DNA of 64,000 nt from Pseudoalteromonas rubra (lineage in GTDB: Bacteria; Pseudomonadota; Gammaproteobacteria; Enterobacterales; Alteromonadaceae): NCBI RefSeq assembly GCF_001482385.1, contig NZ_CP013611.1:4223501-4287500 (forward strand). Direction: 5' to 3'. The notes under the pieces are model-generated. The model did not search any database, was not told where the DNA came from, and saw nothing but the letters and a program-made list of their open reading frames with translations. Shown here in pieces: positions 44,218-52,480 of this stretch (position 1 is the first letter of the stretch; each line of letters begins with the position of its first letter). The translations under genes and the position numbers were made by a program.

Positions 44218-44479
44218 GGTGGCCCCTTAACCTGTACGGCTTAATAACTAGGTCTTTAGTATTATAAATTGATTGTTAACTTTACTGCAATCGTTAACTG
44301 TTAATATTACGACTTTCAAAGCCTGTATTTTACTGCCTACTTTATATGAGTAAGAGATTATTTTTATTATAGTTGTTCTAATCAAAATCTCTGTCCAAAA
44401 TTGTTTACGTTTTGCTAGTCTGGGGTCTATTCTTAGAGTATGATCCCGGCAAAAGGTAGAAAACCGTTTTGAGGAACAA
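44218..44479. promoter_or_regulatory. divergent promoter region between the capsule-like operon and tyrR
   Basis: This AT-rich 262-base region drives two divergent units. Several TTAAC/GTTAA repeats occur on the operon side (44275-44305: GTTAACTTT, CGTTAACTG, TTAATATT), which may be a regulator site. On the tyrR side there is a -10-like TATGAT (44439-44444) and GAGGAA before the tyrR ATG. I cannot name the regulator. Confidence 0.45.
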
Positions 44480-46036
44480 ATGCGTTTAGAAATTCACTGT
44501 GCCGATCGGATCGGTATTGCGCAGGAAATTTTGAATATCCTGGTCAAGTACCGGGTAGACTTAAAAGGAATAGAAGTTGATTCCGTTAATTGCAGAATGT
44601 ATGTGAGTTTCCCCCCCATTGAATTTGAACAGTTTCAGAAAATCATGCCTGAGATTCGGCTGATAGATGGGGTAGAGGATGTCAGAACAACCGCTTTTCT
44701 GCCTTCTGAGCGTGAGCATAATGAGCTTAACACCTTATTAAGTGCGCTTCCCGATGGGGTGATTTCCATTGATGCAAAGGGGTGGGTACGCCATTGCAAC
44801 GATGCCGCTTGCCGTGATTTGAATCAACCTGAGCCTGATATTATTGGCGCAAATATTAATAACCTGCTGAAAGGGTTTAATTTTACTCGCTGGCTGGAAG
44901 GCAAAGACGTGCTTGGCCAGACAACGCGAGTAGAGGTCGGGGGGGAAGATTTTATTGCCGATATCTTGCCTATTTCTGTACCGCAAGGCCCCGAGGGCGA
45001 TGTGCTCGCCGGCGCTGTCATTAATATTAAGTCACAAAGCCGGCTTGGCCAGCAGGTCAGTGCATTTCGTCGTTACGGTCAGGAGAGCTTTGCGGCTATC
45101 CATAGCCAAAGTACCGCTATGCGCCGTGTCGTACGTGAAGCCCGTAAAATGGCTCAACTCGAAGCGCCCATATTGATTACCGGCGAAACCGGTACAGGTA
45201 AAGAGTTGCTGGCTAGGGCCTGCCATTATGCTTCTAATCGTTCATTAAAACCTTTCATCGCGCTGTCGTGTGCTTCATTGCCTGATGACGTCGCAGAGTC
45301 CGAATTGTTCGGGTATGCCGGTTATGAAGACAACAGCGCGCCTAAACGTGGCGTTTTGGAGCAAGCTGACGGCGGAACCGTATTCCTCGACGAAGTCGGG
45401 GAAATGTCAACGCAGTTACAAACCAAATTACTGCGCTTCTTGCAAGATGGTACGTTCCGTAAAGTTGGTGATGAAAATGAGGTTAAGGTCAATGTGCGCA
45501 TCATTGCGGCGACACAAAAAGACTTGCCGGCTATGGTTCAGGAAGGCAGCTTCCGTGAAGATCTGTATTATCGCATTAATGTACTGACACTTGAAATAGC
45601 CCCCTTGCGTGATCGCAAAGCGGATATCAAATCGCTAGCAGAGCACTTTATTCAGAAGTATGCACAGCAAAGTGGCCATGCGACACCAGCTCTGGAAGAG
45701 GAATGTTTGCAATTCCTGGAGCAATATCCCTGGCCGGGTAATGTCAGACAGCTCGAAAACGCCATTTATCGGGCTGTGTCTATGCTGGACGACAACGAAT
45801 TGCGTATTGAGCATTTGCAGCTACCAACCTTTACCCATGACCTGGGCTATCTGGAGTCTGATTTTGAGGGGACGCTGGAGCAGGCGGTTAAACGGTTTGA
45901 AGCGACCTTATTAAGAAAGCTCTACCCAGCTTACCCCAGCTCGCGTCAGCTCGCTAAGCGCCTGGGTTTGAGCCACACCGCGGTAGCAAACAAGCTACGG
46001 GAGTACGGGATTAATCGTAAAACCGTCAAGGTTTAA
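44480..46036 (+). CDS. tyrR: TyrR-type transcriptional regulator of aromatic amino-acid metabolism
   Basis: A 518-residue regulator with the full TyrR plan: N-terminal ACT-like domain (1-72, MRLEIHCADRIGIAQEIL), PAS (about 78-190), AAA+ ATPase (about 205-430) with Walker A GETGTGKELLA and Walker B GGTVFLDEVGEM, and a C-terminal helix-turn-helix (SRQLAKRLGLSHTAVANKL). The GAFTGA loop that contacts sigma-54 is missing (ELFGYAGYEDNSAPKRG), as in TyrR, which works with sigma-70. It binds Phe/Tyr/Trp and acts at TGTAAA-N6-TTTACA boxes. A likely target in this window is hppD. GAGGAA three bases before ATG confirms the start. Confidence 0.95.
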   Translation: MRLEIHCADRIGIAQEILNILVKYRVDLKGIEVDSVNCRMYVSFPPIEFEQFQKIMPEIRLIDGVEDVRTTAFLPSEREHNELNTLLSALPDGVISIDAKGWVRHCNDAACRDLNQPEPDIIGANINNLLKGFNFTRWLEGKDVLGQTTRVEVGGEDFIADILPISVPQGPEGDVLAGAVINIKSQSRLGQQVSAFRRYGQESFAAIHSQSTAMRRVVREARKMAQLEAPILITGETGTGKELLARACHYASNRSLKPFIALSCASLPDDVAESELFGYAGYEDNSAPKRGVLEQADGGTVFLDEVGEMSTQLQTKLLRFLQDGTFRKVGDENEVKVNVRIIAATQKDLPAMVQEGSFREDLYYRINVLTLEIAPLRDRKADIKSLAEHFIQKYAQQSGHATPALEEECLQFLEQYPWPGNVRQLENAIYRAVSMLDDNELRIEHLQLPTFTHDLGYLESDFEGTLEQAVKRFEATLLRKLYPAYPSSRQLAKRLGLSHTAVANKLREYGINRKTVKV

Positions 46037-46041
46037 CAGCA

Positions 46042-46066
46042 GGGGATGTCAACATCCCCACTTTTT
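46042..46066 (+). terminator. intrinsic terminator of tyrR
   Basis: A 7-bp stem (GGGGATG/CATCCCC) with a TCAA loop is followed two bases later by TTTTT. It begins six bases after the stop codon. Confidence 0.85.
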
Positions 46067-46096
46067 GTTAGTTCTCGCGTGTAGCCAGCACACCGC

Positions 46097-46588
46097 TTAT
46101 TGCTTAGTTCCCATGTTTTTGGTTACGCCATCCAATTTAATATTATCAATACCTTGCTCAGTAAATTTAATGGTGACGCTGAGGTTATTACGAACCAGGA
46201 AGTAATCTATATCATTCAGGCGTAGCACATAGTCCCCTTTCACTGGGCTCTTAAACCGCTTTTTGACCAGCTCAAGTTTATGATCACCAAGCTGCCAGCT
46301 GAACCCTTCAATAAAACCTGAGTTAAACTCCTGGACCCAAACTTTAGAATCGTCTTTACTCAGCGTGATGGCAATGGAATACGACTCAGGCAGCTGGGCC
46401 ATATCATAGCTGTGATCGCCAATGCGAAATTTCTGCGCACCGCTTTGCCAGCCGAAACCAAAGCTGAATTCTTTCTCTATACCAGTAGGGTAGGTGAGTT
46501 GCCCTGCGCCGGGAATATCAAAGTCGGCCCAGGCATAGCTGGCACTAAGAAAGGTCAACAAATACGCTAGCTTGGTTATATATTTCAT
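46097..46588 (-). CDS. exported protein of unknown function
   Basis: A 163-residue protein with a signal peptide (MKYITKLAYLLTFLSASYAWA) and a beta-rich mature part with no cysteines. Strand-like repeats such as YSIAITLSKDDSKVWVQEF, HKLELVKKRFKSPVKGDYV and DYFLVRNNLSVTIKF suggest a small periplasmic beta-sandwich. I do not recognise the family. It is monocistronic and convergent with tyrR. Confidence 0.65.
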   Translation of the reverse strand: MKYITKLAYLLTFLSASYAWADFDIPGAGQLTYPTGIEKEFSFGFGWQSGAQKFRIGDHSYDMAQLPESYSIAITLSKDDSKVWVQEFNSGFIEGFSWQLGDHKLELVKKRFKSPVKGDYVLRLNDIDYFLVRNNLSVTIKFTEQGIDNIKLDGVTKNMGTKQ

Positions 46589-46719
46589 TAAGTTACACTC
46601 TTATATGTCTTGCATAAAAGTTAATGCACAAATGCCTTTTTCGCAAGTTACAGGTGTGTGTGATGAGCTAATTCCTGCTTGTTCTGATACCCCGCTATGC
46701 TAGACTCGGGTTTTATGTC

Positions 46720-46736
46720 AACTGGTTGGACCAACA
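46720..46736. promoter_or_regulatory. FadR-like operator at the start of the thioesterase gene
   Basis: AACTGGTTGGACCAACA contains a perfect dyad (GTTGG-A-CCAAC) and matches FadR consensus AACTGGTCNGACCAGTT at 12 of 16 defined positions. It is just downstream of a possible promoter (TTGTTC 46679, TAGACT 46701) and ends two bases before the start codon, so a bound protein would block transcription and overlap the ribosome site. Confidence 0.4.
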
Positions 46737-46738
46737 AC

Positions 46739-47278
46739 ATGAATTTGTATTTTCGCCTACTGTGGTTGTTCTGGCGGATCCGTCAGAATAAAACGACACA
46801 ACCTTTGCTCGATGTGATTGATATTAACTTCAGAGCCTTGCCAAGTGATTGTGATATTAACCTGCACCTGACGAACTCCCGTTATCTGGCCATGATGGAT
46901 TTGGCTCGAACCTGGATGACTGAACGCGTGGGATTGTTTGCAGCCATTATGAAACGTCGCTGGTTCCCGATTGTCAATGCAACAGCCATTACTTATATTC
47001 GTGATATCAAGCCATTACAAGAGTTTACGGTATCAACCAAACTAGTTGGTTGGGATCACAAGTACTTTTATATAGAACAAAGGTTTCACTCTGAGCGGGG
47101 ATTGCACGCCATAGCCTATGTCAGGGGGGTGTTTAAAAGTCGTCAGGGCGTGATCAGTGTGGAAGAAATGCTGGAAGTTGCTGGATTTGAGGGTGAAACA
47201 CCTGTTTTGCCAGAAGAAATAGTGCACTGGAAAGCCATGCTGGAGCAAAAGAAAGCGCGTAACACTAAGGTGGCATAA
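46739..47278 (+). CDS. acyl-CoA thioesterase-like hotdog protein (4HBT family)
   Basis: A 179-residue protein starting at MNLYFRLLWLFWRIR; upstream in-frame ATGs fall within the likely promoter and are disfavoured. The hotdog fold is seen in INFRALPSDCDINLHLTNSRYLAMMDLART (4HBT-type, with DxNxHxxNxxYL as in YbgC/FabZ-like thioesterases), then TAITYIRDIKPLQEFTVSTKL and FYIEQRFHSERGLHAIAYVRGVF. The short amphipathic N-terminus may attach to the membrane. It probably hydrolyses acyl-CoA; the substrate is unknown. The FadR-like site at the start suggests induction by long-chain fatty acids. Confidence 0.8.
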   Translation: MNLYFRLLWLFWRIRQNKTTQPLLDVIDINFRALPSDCDINLHLTNSRYLAMMDLARTWMTERVGLFAAIMKRRWFPIVNATAITYIRDIKPLQEFTVSTKLVGWDHKYFYIEQRFHSERGLHAIAYVRGVFKSRQGVISVEEMLEVAGFEGETPVLPEEIVHWKAMLEQKKARNTKVA

Positions 47279-47325
47279 AGGGCCAGTGTGGTGGCCCCTG
47301 GGGATTGAGAAAGTAACTCGGTAGT

Positions 47326-47344
47326 GTGCCCACACTGTGGGCAC
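47326..47344. terminator. hairpin between convergent genes
   Basis: A perfect 8-bp stem (GTGCCCAC/GTGGGCAC) with a three-base loop lies ten bases from the end of ompW and 48 from the thioesterase stop. It has no T-tract. Confidence 0.45.
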
Positions 47345-47353
47345 CTTAAACTG

Positions 47354-48028
47354 TTAGAACTTGTACTTTACACCAAACATCGCAACAATTGGGTCAAGCT
47401 CTACGTCTGAAGTAAGTGTTTGCTTACCATCAGCGTAAACTGTTGCATCGGTATTGATGTCCATCTTAGAAACCATGCCGTGCAGGCCCCACTTTTCATT
47501 CAGGTTGTAGTTGAAACCAACTTGCAGGGCAACGCCAAATGAGCTGTCCAAGTCTACTTTAACATCGTCTGTGCCTAATACACCTTTGAGTGCTGCACTG
47601 GCTTCTTCGTCGAAGAATACGGTGTAGTTCAGACCAGCACCGATAAATGGACGGAACTTATCATTGGCACCAAAGAAGTGGTACTGCGCCAATAATGTTG
47701 GTGGTAAGTGCTTCACTGAAGCAATTTCTACGCCGCCTAATTGTGTGTTTGGGTTGCCAGGAATGTAACCTTCACCTTCAACGGTATGAGAAAAAGGGGT
47801 TGCTGCAATCAGTTCGAACACAATATTGTCATTGTACTTATAGTCAAATGTGATACCCAGCTGGGTATCTGAATCTGCAACCAAGCCAGCTGTTTTGATT
47901 TCGTTGAGCGCTGAGCCTGTGTCACTTGGATTAACGTTAATCGCACCTACATTCACACTGAACTGAGCCTGAGCCAGTGGTGCAGTTAACATAAGTGTAG
48001 ATAGGATAGCTGCAGTAAGTTTTTTCAT
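47354..48028 (-). CDS. ompW: OmpW-family outer-membrane protein
   Basis: A 224-residue outer-membrane barrel protein; the second ATG (MKKLTAAILST) is chosen because AGGAG is six bases upstream, while it abuts the first ATG. The signal peptide ends LAQAQ. OmpW family marks are DTQLGITFDYKYNDNIVFELIAATPFSH, the KHLPPTLLAQYHFF motif, RPFIGAGLNYTVFF, and terminal VAMFGVKYKF. OmpW forms an eight-stranded channel for small hydrophobic molecules and often responds to oxygen and stress. An FNR-type box lies 124 bases upstream. The paralogue-typical KHLPPT is intact. Confidence 0.94.
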   Translation of the reverse strand: MKKLTAAILSTLMLTAPLAQAQFSVNVGAINVNPSDTGSALNEIKTAGLVADSDTQLGITFDYKYNDNIVFELIAATPFSHTVEGEGYIPGNPNTQLGGVEIASVKHLPPTLLAQYHFFGANDKFRPFIGAGLNYTVFFDEEASAALKGVLGTDDVKVDLDSSFGVALQVGFNYNLNEKWGLHGMVSKMDINTDATVYADGKQTLTSDVELDPIVAMFGVKYKF

Positions 48029-48151
48029 TTTCATCTCCTGAACCTGTGCAAGGTAAATCTCTTTGTTGCAGCTATCATAGGGGGATGCGGTTTTTCAAAA
48101 GCTGTTCTAGATCAATATTCAAATTGCGAATTTTCAGAAAAAATTGAAAAT

Positions 48152-48165
48152 TTGATTTAGATTAA
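48152..48165. promoter_or_regulatory. FNR/EtrA-type box upstream of ompW
   Basis: TTGATTTAGATTAA matches the FNR box TTGAT-N4-ATCAA at nine of ten defined positions. It lies in an AT-rich region 124 bases before the ompW start codon. FNR control of ompW is established in E. coli, so oxygen regulation here is plausible. Confidence 0.5.
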
Positions 48166-48477
48166 GTTTTGCCAGCTAAAACGGGGGGCTGTGTACAATA
48201 AATCGATCATTGAATTAGCATGTAGTGCTTTTTCTGAATACTTCACGGTACTGAGATGAAGGACAAACATATTTTAAAGGCTGAACCAACTGAGCTCGCA
48301 TGCCGTGTTTTTTATTAGCCGTTTGCACAGAGAAGCAGCTAAGGTGTTAAAGGGCAAAAATATGATAAGCCCAACGAGGGTTTTTCATAATGAGGTCTGC
48401 TGTAATGGTTTTAAAAGTCACTTCTATAGTGTGGTCATGCATCATTATGAAATGAACGCAGGCAGAGCGAGCCTTAT
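48166..48477. other. gene-free stretch between ompW and the response regulator
   Basis: About 310 bases without a supported gene. A 20-codon frame at 48256 and an ATG frame of 39 codons ending just before 48478 are both without a convincing ribosome site, and I see no RNA gene. The left part is the distal ompW promoter region. Confidence 0.5.
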
Positions 48478-49242
48478 TTAGTTGTCCTGGATTAATTCCG
48501 TGTCGCATCCTCCCAGGTGTTTTAACAATTCATCAAGGTGGCCTTTGGTGGCGTCATTGAGCATGTCACGATTGAAACGTAAGGCCAGTTGACACATTTT
48601 TGTATCGACAAACCCTTCCACTGCAACAATGCGTACAGGCATGGCGTATAGTGGCGCGATAAGCAAGTTAACACCATCGAGGTCGAAGATATCCAGTTCC
48701 AGTTCGTAGCTACTAAACAGGTGCATTTCACGACTATAAGGCGACTGTAACAACATGCCGGATTGACTGATGTTTTTCACATGACCTGACAAGGTTCTGC
48801 TGCCAGTGTGGATCCGAACGCTGTGTTCTGGCAGCCCGGATAATCGGATGGCACCGCGTCGACTGATGGTATTCCAGGATTTATGAACGGTTTCTTCGAG
48901 TTTATCAGCGGTGAAAGGCTTCATCATATATTGTGATACCCCGTTTTGGATAGCACAGACAACATGCTCTCTGTCACTCAGTGAACTCATCATAATGAAG
49001 GGGGTCTTACAGTGCTTTTTTGACTTTCTGACCAGCTTAAGCAGTTCTTCACCATCCAGATTGGGCATTTGCCAGTCAGCAATGATGATGTCGATATGTC
49101 GGGCATCGAGCAGTTCAAGTGCTTCTTTGCCATCTTCTGCGGTATAAACATTTTCGGCACCGAGCCGGTTGACTATGGTGGAGCGTACTAAATTCCTAAC
49201 CAGCTGGCAGTCGTCGACGACCAAAAACCTGACATCCTGCAT
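48478..49242 (-). CDS. response regulator with receiver domain and C-terminal PilZ-like domain
   Basis: A 254-residue protein. The ATG of MQDVRFLVVDD has AAGGAA six bases upstream; an earlier start would overlap it. Residues 1-122 are a receiver domain: acidic pair VVDDCQL, phospho-acceptor D in IIIADWQMPNLDGEE, T/S in FIMMSSLSD, and K in YMMKPFTADK. Residues about 132-245 resemble PilZ (RRGAIRLSGLPEHSVRI ... GHVKNISQSGMLLQ), a cyclic-di-GMP-binding fold, with the NxSxxG motif and an RR pair at the start. It may link phosphorelay and c-di-GMP signals, for example to motility or surface behaviour. No partner kinase is in the window. Confidence 0.85.
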   Translation of the reverse strand: MQDVRFLVVDDCQLVRNLVRSTIVNRLGAENVYTAEDGKEALELLDARHIDIIIADWQMPNLDGEELLKLVRKSKKHCKTPFIMMSSLSDREHVVCAIQNGVSQYMMKPFTADKLEETVHKSWNTISRRGAIRLSGLPEHSVRIHTGSRTLSGHVKNISQSGMLLQSPYSREMHLFSSYELELDIFDLDGVNLLIAPLYAMPVRIVAVEGFVDTKMCQLALRFNRDMLNDATKGHLDELLKHLGGCDTELIQDN

Positions 49243-49561
49243 TACTAGTTCCTTATCTTGCAGCAATCTTAGCGAAAGGGAAGTCCGCTTAACTTAGGTT
49301 CACATAGTTAGGTCTAGCACACACAGGGCAATTGACAACTCGTTATCGAAATTGACCCATTTATGGCGAAGTCTTTGGGCTTTATTGAGCGCATCGCAAT
49401 GCGTTTTGTCACAAAATTGCCTTGCAGACGACATGAACTGGTCACGCTCAGGCGATGTAATCGAAGTTAAATGAGTCACCATAGGGTATGAAGCTGCTTG
49501 TCAGTGAATGATTGAACATGTGTTCAAGGTGCTCAAGATCAAAATACAGGAAATGTATGTT
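49243..49561. other. divergent region between response regulator and dapE
   Basis: About 320 bases. A 60-codon minus-strand frame (49300-49482) has two Cys and one His but no ribosome binding site before its ATG, so I do not call it. The rest holds the two divergent promoters. Confidence 0.45.
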
Positions 49562-50734
49562 ATGTCTTCCCACGCAATAAAGCCTTCAGCGAAGCACACT
49601 CCCAATACTGTCGAAACCTTGCGACGCCTGATCAATGCGCCATCAGTGACACCAGATGATGCGGGTACAATTGACTACCTTGCTGAACGTTTGAGCGATC
49701 AGGACTTTGAATGTGAGCACCTAGATTGTAATGGGGTGCGTAACTTAATTGCCTGGCGTGAATTTGGTCCAGGTCCTGTGATGGCCTTTGCGGGGCATGT
49801 TGATGTCGTTCCGGCAAACCCTCAGGGCTGGGTGGCGCACCCATTTGCAGCCGCTGTGATAGAGGACGTGATATACGGACGCGGAGCAGCTGACATGAAA
49901 GGGGGAGTTGCAGCCATGTTGAGTGCAACGGAGCGTCTGTGTCAGCAGGCTCAGCAGTGTCGGGGCACACTATTTTGGTTGATCACCTCAGATGAAGAGG
50001 GAGAAGCAGAGTATGGCTCAAAAGTTATGGCTGAATATCTGGCACACAAAGGCGTTGTACTGAACGCTTGCCTGGTTGGAGAGCCAACCTCACATCAGCA
50101 AGTGGGCGATACCATTAAGAATGGTCGTCGTGGTGCTATCTCAGGGCGGGTGCAGATCCGCGGTAAGGCCGGACACGTTGCCTATCCTGAACAGGCCATC
50201 AATGCGGCACATATCGCCGGCGAATTGGTCAATGAGCTGGCAAATATTAGCTGGTGGAAAGATGTACGGGGCTCAAAAACCAGTTTGCAGGTGACCGGCC
50301 TGACGGTGCCTGATATCGTTGATAACCTGGTGCCGGCTAGTTGTGAGATCACATTTAATGTGCGTTATAGTCATGCCTATAAGAGCCAGGAAATTTATCA
50401 GGTGGTAGCGCAAGCGCTTGCTCCCTGGCATGACAATGTCAGTGTACAGTGGGAGCGCCCTTGCGAGTCCTACTACACAGGTAGTCGTGAGTCAGCTTGT
50501 TTTCTCAATCTGGTTGAGCAGGCTATTTTGCATGTAAGCGGTCAGTTTCCGGCACTGAGTACCGCGGGTGGCACCTCTGATGGGCGCTTTTTTGCTTCGG
50601 CTGAGACGCAGGTCATTGAGTGTGGTGTAAAGAATGACTCTATTCATCAGGTCAATGAACACGTGTCGGTAGCAGATCTCCACGCCATCGAAGAGATCTA
50701 CACGGCCATTTTGCACGACTATTTTATCGCCTAA
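49562..50734 (+). CDS. dapE: succinyl-diaminopimelate desuccinylase
   Basis: A 390-residue zinc hydrolase that removes succinate from N-succinyl-LL-diaminopimelate in lysine and peptidoglycan synthesis. The ATG of MSSHAIKPS is chosen by AGGA nine bases upstream; a longer reading begins at an ATG over 50 bases earlier. M20-family metal and catalytic residues are seen: GHVDVVP (His, Asp), GRGAADMKGG (bridging Asp), SDEEGEAEYG (catalytic Glu and ligand Glu), VGEPTS, and a late His near DSIHQVNEH. GGTSDGRFF is typical of DapE. It is monocistronic. Confidence 0.95.
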   Translation: MSSHAIKPSAKHTPNTVETLRRLINAPSVTPDDAGTIDYLAERLSDQDFECEHLDCNGVRNLIAWREFGPGPVMAFAGHVDVVPANPQGWVAHPFAAAVIEDVIYGRGAADMKGGVAAMLSATERLCQQAQQCRGTLFWLITSDEEGEAEYGSKVMAEYLAHKGVVLNACLVGEPTSHQQVGDTIKNGRRGAISGRVQIRGKAGHVAYPEQAINAAHIAGELVNELANISWWKDVRGSKTSLQVTGLTVPDIVDNLVPASCEITFNVRYSHAYKSQEIYQVVAQALAPWHDNVSVQWERPCESYYTGSRESACFLNLVEQAILHVSGQFPALSTAGGTSDGRFFASAETQVIECGVKNDSIHQVNEHVSVADLHAIEEIYTAILHDYFIA

Positions 50735-50753
50735 AAAGACAATTATTCCAATG

Positions 50754-51290
50754 CTATTGCGCCAGCTCGTGGCGCAATTGTGCTTGCATCGCTCTTAATC
50801 CTTGTATTTTATCGCGTGCTTCTTGCAACTGCTCTGCTGGCAATTGGTGTCTAATCCCTTTTTTGAGTAATGACTCCAGTCGTGCGACCTTTTTATCGAC
50901 AGCGGCAATATAGTCTTGCTTCATTTGTGTAATCTGGGCTGATTGATGCACCAGGTAGGCCTGATGATCGGATAAATCGCCGTGGTAAGCAGGTGCAGCG
51001 ACGCTGGGGGATATAGGTGGAATATAGATCTCCTCATCGTTTACCTCGGGCAACCTGGAAACAGACGTCAAGTCAGGCGCGTCAGCAGTATTGGTGGGAG
51101 CAGGCATATTGATGGCTGACAGTGTCACATCTGGGGCCGCTTTGACAGGGGCTAAAGGTGCTGTCTGTGTAGGGGCGTGGTTTGCCTGCCCGGCGCTGAG
51201 CTGCAAATGGGGCTGTGAGTACAAGACCCAAAGCGCGTAGCCCAGTCCCCCCAGGAGCAGGACAAGCGCGATAGCCTGTGTCTGACGCAT
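50754..51290 (-). CDS. single-pass membrane protein with C-terminal coiled coil (partner of the parvulin/P1-nuclease operon)
   Basis: A 178-residue protein: membrane segment about 7-25 (IALVLLLGGLGYALWVLYS), an Ala/Pro/Thr-rich linker (30-95), and a helical coiled-coil-like end (about 110-178, with YIAAVDKKVARLESLLKKG and LQEARDKIQGLRAMQAQL). It faces the periplasm. It is translationally coupled to the PPIase-like gene (start and stop share base 51290) and is the last gene of the operon. The plan (membrane anchor, proline-rich linker, helical tail) resembles lipase-specific foldases (Lif) in outline only. Function unknown. Confidence 0.6.
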   Translation of the reverse strand: MRQTQAIALVLLLGGLGYALWVLYSQPHLQLSAGQANHAPTQTAPLAPVKAAPDVTLSAINMPAPTNTADAPDLTSVSRLPEVNDEEIYIPPISPSVAAPAYHGDLSDHQAYLVHQSAQITQMKQDYIAAVDKKVARLESLLKKGIRHQLPAEQLQEARDKIQGLRAMQAQLRHELAQ

Positions 51291-52480
51291 TAAAGTTTAA
51301 CTCCATGTTGTTGTTGCCACTGTTTAAACTTGCTTTGGTAAACGGCAATGGCATGTTGTGCGGTGAGTGACTCCAGTGCCTGATAGCGAACGGTTTCGCT
51401 ATCTTGTGGGTAATAGGCATACTGAGGTTGTTCAGTATAAACAACCGCCCAGCGCCCTGCAGGTGTACGTACCGGCGTGGTCACCTTGCCAGGCTGGCTG
51501 CTAAACGCCAATTGGGTAAGCCAGCGGTGCGTATGTTCACGGGTAATGGTGGTCAAAACAGCGGTGTTATCGGCGGTAAATTCATTGTGACGTTTGGCCG
51601 CTTTTAACGCCGCTAACGGATTTTTGCGTTGCGCCTGGTTATAGAAGTGCTTTGCCTCATCCTGACTATCAAAGCGTACAGCCAGCGCGGAAAGTTGATG
51701 TCGGTATTTGAAGTCATCGCGGTGGCGTTTGTAATAGCGCTGAATATCAGCAGCAGAAATATCGGCTCGGATCTGCTCAAGATAGGCGCTACGCTCACCA
51801 TGTAGTTGTGCTTTTATTCCCATAAACGCCAGCATGGGCGGTCGCAAAAGCTCTCCTTTTGCCAGTGTTTCCAGGCGCGTAAGCGTTAATCCGTTTGTTG
51901 CCAGTAAAGGCGCTGCGGCAGCAGTTAAATCTGCATAATAAGCGCGCTCGTTTAGCAAGCGAGCGAGTAACTCAGTATCACCCTGGTGAAGACGAAAGCG
52001 ATTCTGCATAGATTGGCTGGAGATTAGCTGGCTTAACGTGACTCTGGGCATCTCAAGTAAGGTGATATTCGCCCAGTGTGTAAGTTGCTGTGTTTGATAC
52101 TGACCGTCAGCCGGATAGGTGCCGAGTAATTCAGATAATGTTGCTCTATCAATTGGTGCTGTTATTTGCTTTTTGGGTATTGATTTCAACGCAGGGAATT
52201 GCTGTGTGAGCAAGGTAACCATCAGGCGACGGATATGATAGTCGTTATCAAACCCAACGCTGGATTGTCGCACCAGTAATTCGGGATTAAGCTGGCGTGC
52301 GATTGCCAGAAGGAACTGGTTTTCGAGCAAGTGCCTATTAAGCTCAGCGTTTGAAAGCGGACGATCTTGCTGTTGATACAATGACTGCATCAGCGCCAGT
52401 TCTGGTTTAGTGAGTTGAGTCAGTGATGCCCAACATGGCAGGCTTAAACAGCCTGCCAGGAGTAATACAAGGTAATACAT
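51290..52480 (-). CDS. exported parvulin-like (PpiC/SurA-type) peptidyl-prolyl isomerase
   Basis: A 396-residue exported protein (signal peptide MYYLVLLLAGCLSLPCWAS). The first ~235 residues are helical, like the chaperone part of SurA/PpiD. Residues about 245-385 resemble a parvulin domain: SAADIQRYYKRHRDDFKYRHQLSALAVRF, DEAKHFYNQAQ, PGKVTTPVRTPAGRWAVVYTEQ and DSETVRYQALESL. It lacks some parvulin active-site residues, so chaperone action may dominate. It lies between the P1-nuclease-like gene and the coiled-coil protein gene with shared start/stop bases, which suggests a dedicated folding helper for the secreted enzyme. Confidence 0.75.
   Translation of the reverse strand: MYYLVLLLAGCLSLPCWASLTQLTKPELALMQSLYQQQDRPLSNAELNRHLLENQFLLAIARQLNPELLVRQSSVGFDNDYHIRRLMVTLLTQQFPALKSIPKKQITAPIDRATLSELLGTYPADGQYQTQQLTHWANITLLEMPRVTLSQLISSQSMQNRFRLHQGDTELLARLLNERAYYADLTAAAAPLLATNGLTLTRLETLAKGELLRPPMLAFMGIKAQLHGERSAYLEQIRADISAADIQRYYKRHRDDFKYRHQLSALAVRFDSQDEAKHFYNQAQRKNPLAALKAAKRHNEFTADNTAVLTTITREHTHRWLTQLAFSSQPGKVTTPVRTPAGRWAVVYTEQPQYAYYPQDSETVRYQALESLTAQHAIAVYQSKFKQWQQQHGVKL

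Noticed and set aside
48256..48477. Short frames between ompW and the response regulator
   Set aside because: A 20-codon frame and a 39-codon ATG frame lack ribosome sites and family resemblance.
49300..49482. 60-codon minus-strand frame between the response regulator and dapE
   Set aside because: No ribosome binding site before its ATG and no recognisable motif; it lies in a divergent promoter region.
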